Below are positions 1-9,990 of a DNA stretch of 64,000 nt, one piece after another. A model generated the notes under the pieces. The model worked only from the letters and a program-made list of their open reading frames with translations. It made no database searches and was not told the origin of the DNA. This DNA is from Mycobacterium sp. SVM_VP21. Its GTDB lineage: Bacteria > Actinomycetota > Actinomycetes > Mycobacteriales > Mycobacteriaceae. Both the position numbers and the translations under genes were made by a program. Each line of letters opens with the position of its first letter. Positions within the stretch are counted from its first letter, which is position 1. The DNA lies in NCBI GenBank assembly GCA_024758765.1, contig CP101406.1, positions 1,736,001-1,800,000 of the forward strand, in the 5' to 3' direction.

Positions 1-275
1 TGACGACCGTGCCCTACAGCCGTTACGGCGAGCGGCCCGACGGCAGTCTGTGGCCCGAGGACAATCCGGAGCGCGTGGACCGCTGGAACGCCCTGCTACG
101 CCGGGAAGTCTCCGGGCGGAGTGCCGTCACGGTGATGGACCTGAACAAGAAGCTGGGGCCGGCCGGCACCTACACCGCCAAAGTCGACGGCATCAAGGTC
201 CGTAGCGACGGTATTCACCTCACGCCCGAAGGGGTCAAGTGGCTGCTCCCGTGGCTGGAGGAATCGCTGAGCTGA
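1..275 (+). CDS. C-terminal end of an SGNH-domain (acyltransferase 3-type) protein, partial
   Basis: The reading frame is open from the window edge and ends at a TGA at 273-275, so only about 90 C-terminal residues are present. The segment ends with SDGIHLTPEG, the Asp-x-x-His block that carries the catalytic Asp and His of SGNH hydrolases. In mycobacteria such domains commonly form the C-terminus of membrane acyltransferase 3 proteins that O-acylate cell-envelope glycans. The membrane part, if present, lies outside the window, so a free-standing SGNH esterase is the alternative. It lies 150 bp upstream of the carboxylic acid reductase on the same strand, and the intervening AT-rich promoter-like region suggests separate transcription. 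Confidence 0.7.
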   Translation, partial: TTVPYSRYGERPDGSLWPEDNPERVDRWNALLRREVSGRSAVTVMDLNKKLGPAGTYTAKVDGIKVRSDGIHLTPEGVKWLLPWLEESLS

Positions 276-334
276 CCCTCACTGGCAAACAGCCGTGAGT
301 GCAACGTCACACCCGTTCAGGCATCCTCAATTAA

Positions 335-349
335 GTTAGTTTTGCTAAC
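335..349. promoter_or_regulatory. Inverted repeat GTTAG-N5-CTAAC upstream of the carboxylic acid reductase
   Basis: A perfect 5-bp inverted repeat with a 5-nt spacer lies in an unusually AT-rich stretch about 80 bp before the proposed ATG at 429. Its position suits an operator or a promoter element for the reductase gene. No regulator gene is adjacent, so the binding protein is unknown. Confidence 0.35.
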
Positions 350-428
350 GTAGTTTACATCGGCGCAGACCGCGCCCTTGAAAGCCAAAAAAGTCAACTT
401 TCGCGAGATATTCATCAGAGGTTTGAAC

Positions 429-3400
429 ATGCCCACTGTTTCCACCACAGCTGACGAGGAGCAACTCGCCCGCCACATCACCGATCTAGTCGCCACCGAC
501 CCGCAGTTCGCCGCTGCCCGTCCCGACCCGGCCGTCGCCGCCGCTGTCGAAGGACAGTCGCGGCTGGCCCAGATCGTCCGGACCGTCTTCCACGGTTACG
601 CCGAGCGCCCGGCGCTCGGCCAGCGTGCGGTCGAGTACGTCACCGATCCGGCCACCGGCCGTACCGCTGCCGCACTGCTACCGCACTACGAGACCATCAC
701 CTACGGCGAGCTGGGGGAGCGAGTCCGAGCCGCTGCCGCCGCCCTGTCCGCCGGCGCGGTGCGGCCCGGGGACCGGGTTGCGGTGCTGGGGTTCACCAGT
801 GTCGACTACACCGTCATCGACGTGGCGCTGGGCCAGATCGGCGCTGTTTCAGTGCCGCTGCAGACCTCGGCGGCGATCAGCACGTTGGTGCCGATCGTGA
901 CCGAGACCGAGCCCCGGGTCATCGCTGCCAGCGTCGACTCGCTGCCCGATGCGGTCGAGCTGGTGCGGACGGGCCCGGCCCCCACCCGCCTGGTGGTCTT
1001 CGACTACCACGAGCAGGTCGACGACCACCGCGAGGCGCTTGCCGATGCGCGGGCGCGACTGGCCGGCGTCGAGGTGGTTGTCGAGCCGCTGTCGCATCTG
1101 TTGACCCGCGGTCACGCGCTGTCTTTGGCGGACCTACCGGACTTCGGCGACGACGCCAACCCGCTGGCATTGCTGGTCTACACCTCGGGCAGCACCGGCG
1201 CCCCCAAGGGTGCGATGTACCCGGAGAGCAACGTGGCCCGGATGTGGGTGCGGTCGACCAAGAACTGGTTCGGCCCGACTGCCGTCTCGATCACGCTGAA
1301 CTTCATGCCGATGAGCCACATCATGGGCCGCGGCATCTTGTACGGCACCTTGGGTAACGGCGGTACCGCCTACTTCAGCGCACGCAGCGATCTGTCCACC
1401 TTCCTCGAAGACCTCGCCCTGGTTCGTCCGACCGAACTGAACTTCGTCCCCCGGATCTGGGAGATGCTCTACCAGCACTTCCGCAGCGAAGTCGACGGTG
1501 TGAGCGCAGACCGGGCCGCCGCCGAAGCTCAGGTCTTGGCGCAGATGCGCGCCGAGCTGCTCGGCGGGCGGTGCGTGTTCGCGATGACCGGCTCGGCGCC
1601 GATCTCCGATGAGCTGCGGTCTTGGGTCGATCAGCTCACCGAGCAGCACGTGCTCAACGGCTACGGCTCCACCGAAGCGGGCATGGTGCTCTTCGACGGC
1701 GAAGTGCAGCGGCCGCCGGTTCTCGACTACAAGCTGGTCGATGTGCCGGACCTGGGCTACTTCGGCACCGACACCCCACACCCGCGCGGTGAACTGCTGC
1801 TCAAGACCGAGAACCTGTTCCCCGGCTACTACAAGCGTCCTGAGGTGACCGCCGAGGTGTTCGACGTCGACGGCTACTACCGGACCGGCGACGTGGTAGC
1901 CGAGATCGAACCGGACCGCCTGGTCTACGTCGACCGGCGCAACAACGTGCTCAAGCTGGCCCAGGGCGAGTTCGTCACCCTGGCAAAGCTGGAGGCGGTG
2001 TTCGGCAACAGCCCGCTGGTGCGCCAAATCTACGTCTACGGCAACAGTGCTCAGCCCTACCTTCTGGCCGTGGTGGTCCCGACCCCGGAAGCTGCGGCGC
2101 GCTTTGAATCCGAGGCCGCCCTCAAGGCCGGTATCGCCGAGTCGCTGCAGCAGGTGGCCAAAGACGCCGACCTGCAGTCCTACGAAGTTCCGCGTGACTT
2201 CATCGTCGAGACCGAGCCGTTCACGCTGGAGAACGGACTGCTGACGGGGATCCGCAAGCTGGCCTGGCCGAAGCTGAAGGCGCACTACGGCGATCGCCTT
2301 GAGCGCCGCTACGCCGAGCTGGCGCAGGGGCAGGCCAGTGAGTTGAGCGAACTGCGTCAACATGGGGCGCAGCGCCCCGCGCTGGAGACCGTCAGTCGCG
2401 CCGCAGCAGCACTGTTGGGGGCCTCGGCCGGCGACTTGGCCCCAGAGGCCCACTTCACCGACCTGGGTGGGGACTCCCTGTCGGCGCTGACGTTCGGCAA
2501 CCTGCTGCGTGACATCTTCGACGTCGACGTGCCGGTGGGCGTGATCGTCAGCCCGGCCAACGATTTAGCGGCGATCGCCGACTACATCACCGCCGAGCGG
2601 AGCGGCTCCAGACGGCCCAGCTTCGCCTCGGTGCACGGCCGCGACGCGGTCGAAGTGGCTGCGGCCGACCTGACCCTGGACAAATTCCTCGACGAGGCGA
2701 CCTTGGCCGCGGCACCGTCACTGCCCGGCCCCTCCGAGCAGGTGCGCACCGTGCTGTTGACCGGCGCGACCGGCTTCCTCGGCCGCTACCTGGCGCTGGA
2801 GTGGTTGCAGCGGCTGGCCCCGGTGGACGGAAAACTGATCTGCCTGGTGCGTGGCAAGTCCGACGAGGATGCCCGCCGCCGGTTGGACAACGTCTTCGAC
2901 AGCGGAGACGAACAGCTGCTGGCCCGCTACACCGAACTGGCCGCCAAGCATCTCGAGGTCATCGCGGGCGACAAGGGCGAGGCGAATCTTGGTTTGGACC
3001 AAGAGGTTTGGCAGCGGCTGGCGGACACCGTGGACGTGATCGTCGACCCGGCGGCGCTGGTTAACCACGTGCTGCCCTACCGCGAGCTGTTCGGGCCGAA
3101 CGCGCTCGGCACCGCCGAGCTGATCCGGGTAGCGCTCACCAGCAAGATCAAGCCGTTCACCTACTTCTCCACAATTGGTGTGGGTGACCAGATTCCGCTG
3201 GGCAAGTTCACCGAGGACGCCGACGTCCGGGTGATGAGTGCGGTCCGGGCGATCAACGACGGCTACGCCAACGGTTACGGCACCAGTAAATGGGCCGGCG
3301 AGGTGCTGTTGCGTGAGGCCAACGACTTGTGCGGCCTGCCGGTCGCGGTGTTCCGCTGCGACATGATCCTGGCCGACACCAGTTACGCCGGCCAGCTGAA

Positions 3401-3944
3401 CCTGCCCGACATGTTCACCCGGATGATGTTCAGCCTGGTGGCGGCCGGTGTGGCGCCCGGTTCGTTCTACGAGCTCAGCGCTGACGGTCAGCGGCAGCGC
3501 GCGCACTACGACGGCCTGCCGGTGGAGTTCATCGCCGAGGCATCCACGGCGCTCGGAGCCTTCGCGAGCGGCGGGTTCACCACCTATCACGTGATGAACC
3601 CGTACGACGACGGTCTGGGGATGGACGAATTCGTCGACTGGCTGATCGAAGCCGGTTACCCGATCCGGCGGATCGCCGACTACGGCGACTGGTTGCAGCG
3701 GTTCGAGACCACCCTGCGCGCGCTGCCGGAAAACCAGCGCCAGGCGTCGCTGCTTCCGCTGCTGCACAACTACCAAAAGCCGCAGCCGCCGATCTGCGGG
3801 TCGATCGCGCCGACGGATAGGTTCCGGGCTGCGGTGCAGTCGGCCGGGATCGGGCCTGACCCCGAGCATCCCGACATCCCGCATGTCACGCCGGCGGTGA
3901 TCGTCAAGTACGTCACCGATCTGCAACTGCTCGGGCTGCTCTGA
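429..3944 (+). CDS. car: Carboxylic acid reductase (adenylation-thiolation-reductase)
   Basis: This 1171-aa enzyme reduces carboxylic acids to aldehydes using ATP and NADPH. It belongs to the FadD9/CAR family, whose members are about 1170 aa. Three domains are visible in order: an ANL adenylation domain with the P-loop [11 protein letters not shown] near residue 250, a carrier domain with the phosphopantetheine site DLGGDSL (Ser near residue 683), and a terminal reductase with Rossmann motif TGATGFLG near 779 and the YGTSKWAGE catalytic Tyr/Lys block. The frame also opens at a TTG at 378. I prefer the ATG at 429 because it gives the family length and follows an AGAGG-type ribosome site. Activity needs a phosphopantetheinyl transferase, which is not in this window. 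It appears monocistronic. Confidence 0.93.
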   Translation: MPTVSTTADEEQLARHITDLVATDPQFAAARPDPAVAAAVEGQSRLAQIVRTVFHGYAERPALGQRAVEYVTDPATGRTAAALLPHYETITYGELGERVRAAAAALSAGAVRPGDRVAVLGFTSVDYTVIDVALGQIGAVSVPLQTSAAISTLVPIVTETEPRVIAASVDSLPDAVELVRTGPAPTRLVVFDYHEQVDDHREALADARARLAGVEVVVEPLSHLLTRGHALSLADLPDFGDDANPLALLVYTSGSTGAPKGAMYPESNVARMWVRSTKNWFGPTAVSITLNFMPMSHIMGRGILYGTLGNGGTAYFSARSDLSTFLEDLALVRPTELNFVPRIWEMLYQHFRSEVDGVSADRAAAEAQVLAQMRAELLGGRCVFAMTGSAPISDELRSWVDQLTEQHVLNGYGSTEAGMVLFDGEVQRPPVLDYKLVDVPDLGYFGTDTPHPRGELLLKTENLFPGYYKRPEVTAEVFDVDGYYRTGDVVAEIEPDRLVYVDRRNNVLKLAQGEFVTLAKLEAVFGNSPLVRQIYVYGNSAQPYLLAVVVPTPEAAARFESEAALKAGIAESLQQVAKDADLQSYEVPRDFIVETEPFTLENGLLTGIRKLAWPKLKAHYGDRLERRYAELAQGQASELSELRQHGAQRPALETVSRAAAALLGASAGDLAPEAHFTDLGGDSLSALTFGNLLRDIFDVDVPVGVIVSPANDLAAIADYITAERSGSRRPSFASVHGRDAVEVAAADLTLDKFLDEATLAAAPSLPGPSEQVRTVLLTGATGFLGRYLALEWLQRLAPVDGKLICLVRGKSDEDARRRLDNVFDSGDEQLLARYTELAAKHLEVIAGDKGEANLGLDQEVWQRLADTVDVIVDPAALVNHVLPYRELFGPNALGTAELIRVALTSKIKPFTYFSTIGVGDQIPLGKFTEDADVRVMSAVRAINDGYANGYGTSKWAGEVLLREANDLCGLPVAVFRCDMILADTSYAGQLNLPDMFTRMMFSLVAAGVAPGSFYELSADGQRQRAHYDGLPVEFIAEASTALGAFASGGFTTYHVMNPYDDGLGMDEFVDWLIEAGYPIRRIADYGDWLQRFETTLRALPENQRQASLLPLLHNYQKPQPPICGSIAPTDRFRAAVQSAGIGPDPEHPDIPHVTPAVIVKYVTDLQLLGLL

Positions 3945-4287
3945 ACGAAGCGCTGAATAGCGCTAGCCGCGAATGGGTTTCGGGACGGTATTGGTCGCCG
4001 CCAGTTAGGCGGCCGGCACCGTCGCGACCCGTTTGCGGTTGACGGTCCCGTATTTCGATGCCACCATGGTGGACAATGCCACGACATGCCCGTGTGTCCC
4101 GACCGGAAGGGGGTGAGGGCGAAGTGAGTTCTAGTGACGGTCCGCATCCGTATCCGTGTTCCACGATCGATTTGTTCCTCACCGGTTCCGGCGCCTCCGC
4201 TAACGTATTTTCCAAAGCCTGAACCACGAGTTCCGCCGACCCGTAAGGGGTTGTGCCGGCCGGTGAGTTTCCCGGCAGGAGAAAATC
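3945..4287. other. Intergenic region with no clear gene
   Basis: About 340 bp separate the reductase from the small ORF at 4288. No frame here has convincing coding features. The last 40 bp contain a short hairpin (TGCCGG paired with CCGGCA) directly before the ribosome binding site of the small ORF, which could influence its translation. Confidence 0.5.
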
Positions 4288-4464
4288 ATGGCTTTCATCA
4301 CCATCAGTGTTCTGGCTCTCGACGGCTCGACGAACCACCAGGCGGGAGATCGCATGGTGAACCGGCTGCGCAACCGCATGGCCGCCCGTCGCGAAATGCG
4401 TCGCGAGCAGCGTGCTCAGCGCTACGTGGCGCACATGCCCACAGCGGTGCTCGGCGCCTGCTGA
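4288..4464 (+). CDS. Small basic protein, 58 aa, unknown function
   Basis: An ATG follows a strong GCAGGAGAAA ribosome binding site at 6-7 nt spacing and opens a 58-codon frame ending in TGA. The protein starts with a short hydrophobic stretch (MAFITISVLAL). It continues with a strongly basic segment (RMVNRLRNRMAARREMRREQ) that looks helical and could bind nucleic acid or membrane, and ends in a Cys. A perfect 21-bp hairpin follows within 30 bp, giving the ORF the layout of a complete transcription unit. I recognise no family. Support rests on the ribosome site and the terminator, and chance occurrence cannot be excluded. Confidence 0.5.
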   Translation: MAFITISVLALDGSTNHQAGDRMVNRLRNRMAARREMRREQRAQRYVAHMPTAVLGAC

Positions 4465-4489
4465 CGCGGTGCGTCCCGGGCCGAGGCCA

Positions 4490-4535
4490 AGGCGAGCGTA
4501 GACGCGGCGAGCAATCGCCGCGTCTACGCTCGCCT
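4490..4535. terminator. Perfect 21-bp hairpin with GCAA loop between convergent genes
   Basis: Positions 4490-4510 are perfectly complementary to 4515-4535 with a 4-nt loop. It lies between the end of the 58-aa ORF on the plus strand and the end of the L,D-transpeptidase on the minus strand. No T-run follows on either side, matching the U-tract-free (I-shaped) terminators described in mycobacteria. It can serve both strands. Confidence 0.75.
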
Positions 4536-4548
4536 CAGGTCTTAAGCC

Positions 4549-5322
4549 CTAGGCCTGCACGATGATTGGGTCGCCCAGATGCACGGAGTTGAAGTACCAG
4601 GCGGCGTCGTCGGGGCTCAGGTTGATGCAGCCGTGGCTGACGTTCGAATAGCCCTGGGAGCCCACCGACCAAGGAGCGGAGTGCACGTAGACTCCGCTCC
4701 ATGTGACCCGAACGGCGTACTCGCCGTTGAGCAGGTAACCCTCCGGGTCATTGAGCGGGATGCCGATTGTGCGCGAATCGAACTTGATGGTGCGCTCTTT
4801 CGACAAAGCGGTGAAGGAACCGATTGGCGTGGGGCGCTTGGGTTTACCCATGGACGCAGCCATGATCCGCTGGATCTCGCCGTTGACACTGACGGTAAAG
4901 GTGTGGTCGGAGATGTCGGCGAGTCCCACGACCGCGTCGCCGGTCTCGAAGCCCGTTGACATCCCGTGGGCGTCGACGCTGATCTTGCTGTGCGGTGACC
5001 AGTAGCCGTCCGGGACCCACTGCACGACATCGCTGCTTGTCCATTCAAAATGACCGGCATTGTTGCCCGTGGAGTTGATGTGGATCCCGCGTTCGGCGGC
5101 CGCCCGGTTCCCAACCGGTCCGTTGAATGTCACGATCACCGGGTAGGCCACCCCCACGACCGAGCCGGCGGCCGGCTCGATCGCCGCGACGGCCAGTCCC
5201 GGTGCCGGTGAACTCTGAGCCGCTTCGCTGATTCCGGCCGTCACCCCTATAGACCCGAGAGCCAGGGCCACCGACCCGGCAATCGCCACAATTCCCCGCC
5301 TCACGTTGCGCATGCCGTCCAT
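4549..5322 (-). CDS. ldtA: L,D-transpeptidase, YkuD domain (LdtA/LdtMt1-like)
   Basis: This 257-aa secreted enzyme forms 3-3 cross-links in peptidoglycan by acting on tetrapeptide stems. An N-terminal signal segment (residues about 8-34, hydrophobic, ending in EAAQ) is followed by an immunoglobulin-like Ldt domain. The YkuD catalytic domain has His in VYVHSAP and the SHGCIN motif with nucleophile Cys near residue 232. Length and layout match mycobacterial LdtMt1 (251 aa), and the following EF-G2 and PepA genes match the Rv0116c-Rv0125 neighbourhood. A second in-frame ATG lies three codons downstream and is also possible. No domain is missing, so the gene should be functional. Confidence 0.9.
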   Translation of the reverse strand: MDGMRNVRRGIVAIAGSVALALGSIGVTAGISEAAQSSPAPGLAVAAIEPAAGSVVGVAYPVIVTFNGPVGNRAAAERGIHINSTGNNAGHFEWTSSDVVQWVPDGYWSPHSKISVDAHGMSTGFETGDAVVGLADISDHTFTVSVNGEIQRIMAASMGKPKRPTPIGSFTALSKERTIKFDSRTIGIPLNDPEGYLLNGEYAVRVTWSGVYVHSAPWSVGSQGYSNVSHGCINLSPDDAAWYFNSVHLGDPIIVQA

Positions 5323-5352
5323 TGTGCCAACAGCAGCGCCGTCAGCGCAGGT

Positions 5353-5835
5353 TTAGCCGTCCTGCGACGCGCTGAGCAGGTCTCCCCACGCCGCCTCGGT
5401 CCCGGTCGAGCCGATGGTGTGGATCGCGAACATCGACCCGCCGGCCAGCGCGATCACCACGGTGACGACTCCCAGCCGCAGCAGTGAACCGACGTTGCTA
5501 CCGCGCGACAGCGCCACGTGCAAACCGGCCAGCAATGCCGCGGCGACCGCAAGGCCCAACGCCATATAGAGGCCGTACTCGCCGGCGGCCATGTGTGCGT
5601 CCAGCTTGGGCGACGGGGCGACCTTGCCGGTGTCGGCCAGCCACTCGCCAGCGGTGACCGTGAGCGGCGTCACGAGCAGCGTGACGGCGGAAAATGTCAC
5701 GATCAGCCAGACCAATCGCCGTCGGGCCGCCGGCCATACCGCACACACGATCAGCAGGACCGCGGTCAGCGGGACCAGCGAGACCACCACGTGCAGCAGC
5801 AGGACGTGTGCGGGCAACCCGGCGATTGTCGACAT
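5353..5835 (-). CDS. DUF2231-type integral membrane protein
   Basis: The 160-aa product has four hydrophobic segments (residues about 8-31, 40-60, 88-108 and 120-140), consistent with a small polytopic membrane protein of the DUF2231 type. Conserved-looking features are HVLLLHVVVSLVPL at the start and a short polar C-terminus. Its start lies 20 bp from the stop of the EF-G2 gene on the same strand, so it is probably cotranscribed downstream of it. Function is unknown and no catalytic residues are evident. Confidence 0.75.
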   Translation of the reverse strand: MSTIAGLPAHVLLLHVVVSLVPLTAVLLIVCAVWPAARRRLVWLIVTFSAVTLLVTPLTVTAGEWLADTGKVAPSPKLDAHMAAGEYGLYMALGLAVAAALLAGLHVALSRGSNVGSLLRLGVVTVVIALAGGSMFAIHTIGSTGTEAAWGDLLSASQDG

Positions 5836-5855
5836 GAACGTCCTCTCTGCGGCGA

Positions 5856-7955
5856 TCAGGCGGTGCTGGCGGCGTGCGCGGCCGCCGACTCCGACAGCGG
5901 TTCGTAGCGGGCGAAGCCGCGGGTGAACGAACCGGCGCCGTGGGTCAACGATCGCAGGTCGACCGCGTACCGGACGAGCTCGGTCTGCGGTACTTCGGCC
6001 TTCACGCAGGTGCGGTCGGCGCCGACTTTATCGCTGCCCAGCACCCGGGCGCGGCGGGCGGACAGATCGCCCATCACCGCGCCGACCAGTTCGTCGGGTA
6101 TCAGCACGGTCACGTCGTCGATCGGCTCGAGCAGTCGCACGGTCCCGTTGGTCGCGGCATCACGGAGTGCGGCTGCGCCTGCCATCTGGAAGGCAAAGTC
6201 CGAGGAGTCGACGCTGTGCGCCTTGCCGTCGATCAGGGTGACCCGGATGTCGACCACCGGATACCCGCCGCCGGCGTCGCCGGTCAGCCCACGCTCCATC
6301 TGGGCGCGAATACCCTTCTCCACGCTGGGAATGAACTGGCGGGGCACGGCCCCGCCGACCACGCGGTCGACGAACCCGAAGCCGGCTCCTTGCGTCACCG
6401 GCTCCACTTCGATGTCGCAGATCGCGTATTGGCCGTGTCCTCCGGACTGCTTGACATGACGGCCGTGGCCTTTGGCCTTGGTGGCGAACGTCTCTCGCAG
6501 TGCCACCCGCAGTCCGACCGTGTCCACCGATACCGCATAGCGGTGAGCCAGCGCGTCGAGCACGATCCCGGAGTGTGCTTCACCCATGCACCACAGCACG
6601 GTCTGATGGGTTTCCGGGTTCCGCTCGATGCGCAGGCTGGGGTCCTCGGCGGCCAGCCGGGCCAGCCCGACCGCAAGCTTGTCCTCGTCGGTCTTGGCGT
6701 GCGGAATGACCGCCACGGGCAGAAGCGGATCCGGCATCGACCACGGTTTGCACACCAGCGGTTCGTCCTTGCCCGACAAGGTGTCTCCGGTCTCGGCATG
6801 GCTGAGGCGGCCGATGGTGCAGATGTCCCCGGCCATCACGACCGTGGCCGGGCGCTGTTGTCTGCCGAGCGGAAACGCTAGGGTCCCGATCCGATCGTCT
6901 TCGTCGTGGTCGCAGCGACCGGTACCAGCGCCGAAGAAACCCGCGCAATGACCGCTGACGTGGATTCCGCTGTCGGGCTTGATGGTTCCGGAGAACACCC
7001 GCACCAGGCTGACTCGGCCCAGATAGGGATCCGATGTCGTCCGCACGACTTCGGCCAGCAGCGGCCCATCCGGGTCGCAACTGAGTCCGGTGCGCGCCAC
7101 ACCGTTCGGGTTGAACACCTCCGGAAGCGGATGTTCCGGCGGCGCGGGGAAGCCGGTCGTGATGACCTCAAGCAGTTCGGGCACGCCGATGCCGGTGACG
7201 CTGCACGCCGGGATGACCGGGAAGAATGAACCGCGCGCCACGGCGCGTTCCAGATCGGTGGTGAGCACCGTCGGGTCGATACGCTCCCCGCCCAGGTAGC
7301 GGTCCAGCAGCGACTCGTCTTCCGACTCCTCGATGATCGCCTCGATCAGCGCGCCACGCTGCTGCTCGGCGCCGGGCTCGGCCGCCAACAGATCGATCAG
7401 GCCTGCGCTCTCGCCAGGCGCGGGTAGATACAGCGGCAGCACGGTGTCGCCGAACGCCGCCCGGGCGCCGGCCAGGCGGGCCGGAAAGTCGGCACGTGCG
7501 TGGTCCAGCTTCGTGACGACGACCGCACGCGGCATGGCGACCCGGCTGCATTCCTGCCACAGCGCGCCGGTCGCGTCGTCGACGTCTTCATTGGCCGCGA
7601 TCACGAACAGCGCACAGTCGGCGGCCCGCAGCCCGGCGCGCAGTTCTCCCACGAAGTCGGCGTAGCCCGGGGTGTCGATCAGGTTGACCTTGACACCGTT
7701 GTGCGCCAGCGAGGCGCATGCGACTCCGACCGAGCGCTGCTGACGGAGCTCCGCGTCGTCGTAGTCGCAGACTGTGCTGCCATCGGCGATGCAACCGGCT
7801 CGAGGCAACACCCCGGCGGCCACCAACATCGCCTCGACCAGCGTGGTTTTTCCGGAGCCGGGCGGACCGACCAGAACGACATTGCGGATGGCGGCCGGTG
7901 TGGCCGCGGTCGGGGCAGCAGCGCCGCCCCGCGAAGTCCCGGTCTTGTCTGCCAT
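5856..7955 (-). CDS. fusA2: Elongation factor G-like protein (EF-G2)
   Basis: A 699-aa translational GTPase of the mycobacterial FusA2 (Rv0120c) type. G-domain motifs are present: G1 GPPGSGKT (residues 30-37), G3 DTPG (94-97) and G4 as TKLD (148-151) in place of the usual NKxD. Domains II to V follow to the C-terminus. Canonical EF-G catalyses tRNA translocation, but EF-G2 paralogues are generally reported to be non-essential and poorly active on ribosomes. The altered G4 agrees with a divergent role. Canonical fusA is expected elsewhere, beside rpsL/rpsG. The gene is preceded by a short intergenic region shared with divergent pepA and is followed closely by the DUF2231 gene. Confidence 0.9.
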   Translation of the reverse strand: MADKTGTSRGGAAAPTAATPAAIRNVVLVGPPGSGKTTLVEAMLVAAGVLPRAGCIADGSTVCDYDDAELRQQRSVGVACASLAHNGVKVNLIDTPGYADFVGELRAGLRAADCALFVIAANEDVDDATGALWQECSRVAMPRAVVVTKLDHARADFPARLAGARAAFGDTVLPLYLPAPGESAGLIDLLAAEPGAEQQRGALIEAIIEESEDESLLDRYLGGERIDPTVLTTDLERAVARGSFFPVIPACSVTGIGVPELLEVITTGFPAPPEHPLPEVFNPNGVARTGLSCDPDGPLLAEVVRTTSDPYLGRVSLVRVFSGTIKPDSGIHVSGHCAGFFGAGTGRCDHDEDDRIGTLAFPLGRQQRPATVVMAGDICTIGRLSHAETGDTLSGKDEPLVCKPWSMPDPLLPVAVIPHAKTDEDKLAVGLARLAAEDPSLRIERNPETHQTVLWCMGEAHSGIVLDALAHRYAVSVDTVGLRVALRETFATKAKGHGRHVKQSGGHGQYAICDIEVEPVTQGAGFGFVDRVVGGAVPRQFIPSVEKGIRAQMERGLTGDAGGGYPVVDIRVTLIDGKAHSVDSSDFAFQMAGAAALRDAATNGTVRLLEPIDDVTVLIPDELVGAVMGDLSARRARVLGSDKVGADRTCVKAEVPQTELVRYAVDLRSLTHGAGSFTRGFARYEPLSESAAAHAASTA

Positions 7956-8176
7956 GGGAGCCTCCTCGCAGAGTTCAGCCTTCCCTCAACTGGCGCTGAG
8001 CACAAGAGTTGCACCCTGAGGGCGTTTGCCCTGCTGGCGTATAGCGTTTGCCAGCCGGACTGGCGGTTCCGGTAAGCTGGGCATTCTTGTTTCGCGAGTC
8101 CAGCGTCTGCGATGTCCCGGGACGTGCCGGGTCAACGACGCCTGGACCGTGGCCCTGACTGCAGGAGGTATGACGT

Positions 8177-9223
8177 ATGAGCAGAGCGCATCGCCCCGGA
8201 CGGTGGCGGCTGCTCAGCGTGACGACCGCTGCGATCGCCACCGCGGCGCTGGTAACGGTGCCGGCCCAGGCGTCGCCCACTCTGCCCGCGCCTCCGCTCG
8301 ACCCGGCGGCGATGGTGGCGCAGGTCGGCCCCGCGGTGGTCAACATCGACGCCCAGATGAACTACCAGAGCGCGGTCGGTGCCGGAACCGGCATCGTCTT
8401 GGACCCGAGCGGTGTGGTGCTGACCAACAACCACGTCATCGCCGGCGCTACCGGGCTCACGGCGGTCTCGGTCGCCAACGGCCAAACCTACGATGTCGAC
8501 GTGCTCGGATTCGACCGCAGCCACGATGTCGCGGTGCTGCAGTTGCGGGGTGCCGACGGCCTGCCGGCGGCCAACATCGGCAGCTCCGCACGGGTTGCCG
8601 TCGGTGACCCGGTGGTGGCGATGGGCAATGCCGGTGGCCACGGCGGCGAGCCGAGCGCTGCACCGGGGCGTGTCATCGGTCTGAACCAGACCGTCTCCGC
8701 AGCCGACGAGCTGACCGGCAGCACCGAGACGCTGACCAACATGATCAAGGCCGACACCGCGATCCGACCCGGCGACTCGGGCGGTCCGATGGTGAACGCC
8801 GCCGGTCAGGTGATCGGGATGAACACCGCGGCCTCGGACAACTACAAGTTCGCCCAGCCCGGCGGCGAGGGCTACGCGATCCCGATCGACCAGGCGATGG
8901 CCATCGCCGGCCAGATCCGGGCCGGCATCTCGTCGAACACCGTGCACATCGGTGAGACGGCATTTATGGGTGTCGGTGTGATCGACAACAACGGCGGTGC
9001 GCGGGTCGCCCAGGTGCTCGACGGCACCCCGGCCGCGGCCACCGGTATCGCCCGCGACGACATCATCACCTCGGTCAATGGCCGGCCGGTGAACTCGGCA
9101 ACCGACCTGACCGACGTACTTGACCAGCGCCACCCGGGCGACACCGTCACGCTGACGTGGCGCAACCCGGGCGGCGGCGAACACAGCGCAACCGTGACCC
9201 TGGTTCCGGGTCCGGTCGGCTGA
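8177..9223 (+). CDS. pepA: Secreted HtrA-like serine protease PepA
   Basis: This 348-aa protein matches the mycobacterial antigen PepA/Mtb32A (Rv0125, 355 aa). A signal peptide (residues about 10-32, ending AQA) precedes a trypsin-like domain with His86 in TNNHVIAG, Asp117 in SHDVAVL and Ser201 in PGDSGGP. A C-terminal PDZ domain (about 255-348) includes GVGVIDNNGGARV. It should act outside the membrane in protein quality control. The start is fixed by a perfect AGGAGG at 8163-8168, 8 nt before the ATG. It is divergent from fusA2 across about 220 bp that also contain a weak promoter-like TAAGCT at 8073. In M. tuberculosis treS and mak follow, but here a DUF1275 gene does. Confidence 0.95.
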   Translation: MSRAHRPGRWRLLSVTTAAIATAALVTVPAQASPTLPAPPLDPAAMVAQVGPAVVNIDAQMNYQSAVGAGTGIVLDPSGVVLTNNHVIAGATGLTAVSVANGQTYDVDVLGFDRSHDVAVLQLRGADGLPAANIGSSARVAVGDPVVAMGNAGGHGGEPSAAPGRVIGLNQTVSAADELTGSTETLTNMIKADTAIRPGDSGGPMVNAAGQVIGMNTAASDNYKFAQPGGEGYAIPIDQAMAIAGQIRAGISSNTVHIGETAFMGVGVIDNNGGARVAQVLDGTPAAATGIARDDIITSVNGRPVNSATDLTDVLDQRHPGDTVTLTWRNPGGGEHSATVTLVPGPVG

Positions 9224-9238
9224 CGCACTTGGGCGCGC

Positions 9239-9916
9239 GTGCTAGATAAACGCTATGGCAGTGAAGCAAGACTGTCCTGGGTTCTTGCTGGGCTGGCCGG
9301 GGTCCTGGCCGCCACGGCGTACACCCACTCCGAGGGGTATTTCGTCACCTTCATGACCGGCAACGCCGGCCGTGCAGCGCTGGGCTTGTTCACCGACAGC
9401 CAGTGGATGTCGATTTCCGCGGCAGCCCTGCTGGTGTCCTTCATCTCCGGTGTGGTGATCGCCTCGCTGTGCCATCGCCACATGTGGCGCAGCCGGCCAC
9501 ACGGCGCGTTGCGGTTGACCGCGGTGTCGCTGCTGGCCGCGACCGTGACCGACTGGATCGAGGGCGGGCCCGCGCTGCCGGTGCCCCTGCTGCCGATTCT
9601 GCTCGTCGCGTTCGGGGTGGGCGCGCTGAACACCACTTTCGTCCGAGACGGCGAAGTGTCGATTCCCCTGAGCTACGTGACCGGCACCGTGGTGAAGCTG
9701 GGCCAGGGCATCGAGCGCCACATCAGCGGCGGATCCATTCACGACTGGTTCTTCAATTTCATGCTGCTGACCGGGTACATCTCGGGGGCAGCTGTTGGTG
9801 GCGTGATCAGCCTGTTCGTCGGTGGTACCTGGATGCTGGCTACCGCCACCGCCATCTGCCTGATGGCCACCTGGTACAGCCATCGCTATGTCGACCGCCG
9901 AGGGTTGTGGCGCTGA
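9239..9916 (+). CDS. DUF1275 (YoaK-like) membrane protein
   Basis: The 225-aa product has about six hydrophobic segments. It begins with the DUF1275 hallmark: an early loop SEGYFVTFMTGN, matching the F-x-TG(N/Q) signature of the family, and it carries the second signature SYVTGTVVKLGQ near residue 143. The family is polytopic, often annotated as a permease, but its substrate is unknown. It starts with GTG 15 bp after pepA on the same strand and may be read through from it. No clear ribosome site is visible before the GTG, so the start is approximate. It occupies the position where treS-mak lie in M. tuberculosis. Confidence 0.8.
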   Translation: MLDKRYGSEARLSWVLAGLAGVLAATAYTHSEGYFVTFMTGNAGRAALGLFTDSQWMSISAAALLVSFISGVVIASLCHRHMWRSRPHGALRLTAVSLLAATVTDWIEGGPALPVPLLPILLVAFGVGALNTTFVRDGEVSIPLSYVTGTVVKLGQGIERHISGGSIHDWFFNFMLLTGYISGAAVGGVISLFVGGTWMLATATAICLMATWYSHRYVDRRGLWR

Positions 9917-9931
9917 TCGGGCTCTGATACG

Positions 9932-9990
9932 CCGAGACCGACGTTTGGCAGGCCCGTTCTCGGGCGTTGTCTGCAAAACGTCGGTCTCGG
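9932..9990. terminator. Long hairpin (15-bp perfect stem) between convergent genes
   Basis: Positions 9932-9946 pair perfectly with 9976-9990. The 29-nt loop itself contains a small CCCG/CGGG hairpin. It lies exactly between the end of the DUF1275 gene and the end of the antigen 85 gene, so it can stop transcription from both sides. There is no long T-run. Confidence 0.7.

Noticed and set aside
1134..2453. 439-aa open frame on the minus strand inside the carboxylic acid reductase gene
   Set aside because: It is fully antisense to an intact conserved gene, has no recognisable domain, and long antisense frames are common in GC-rich codon-biased DNA.
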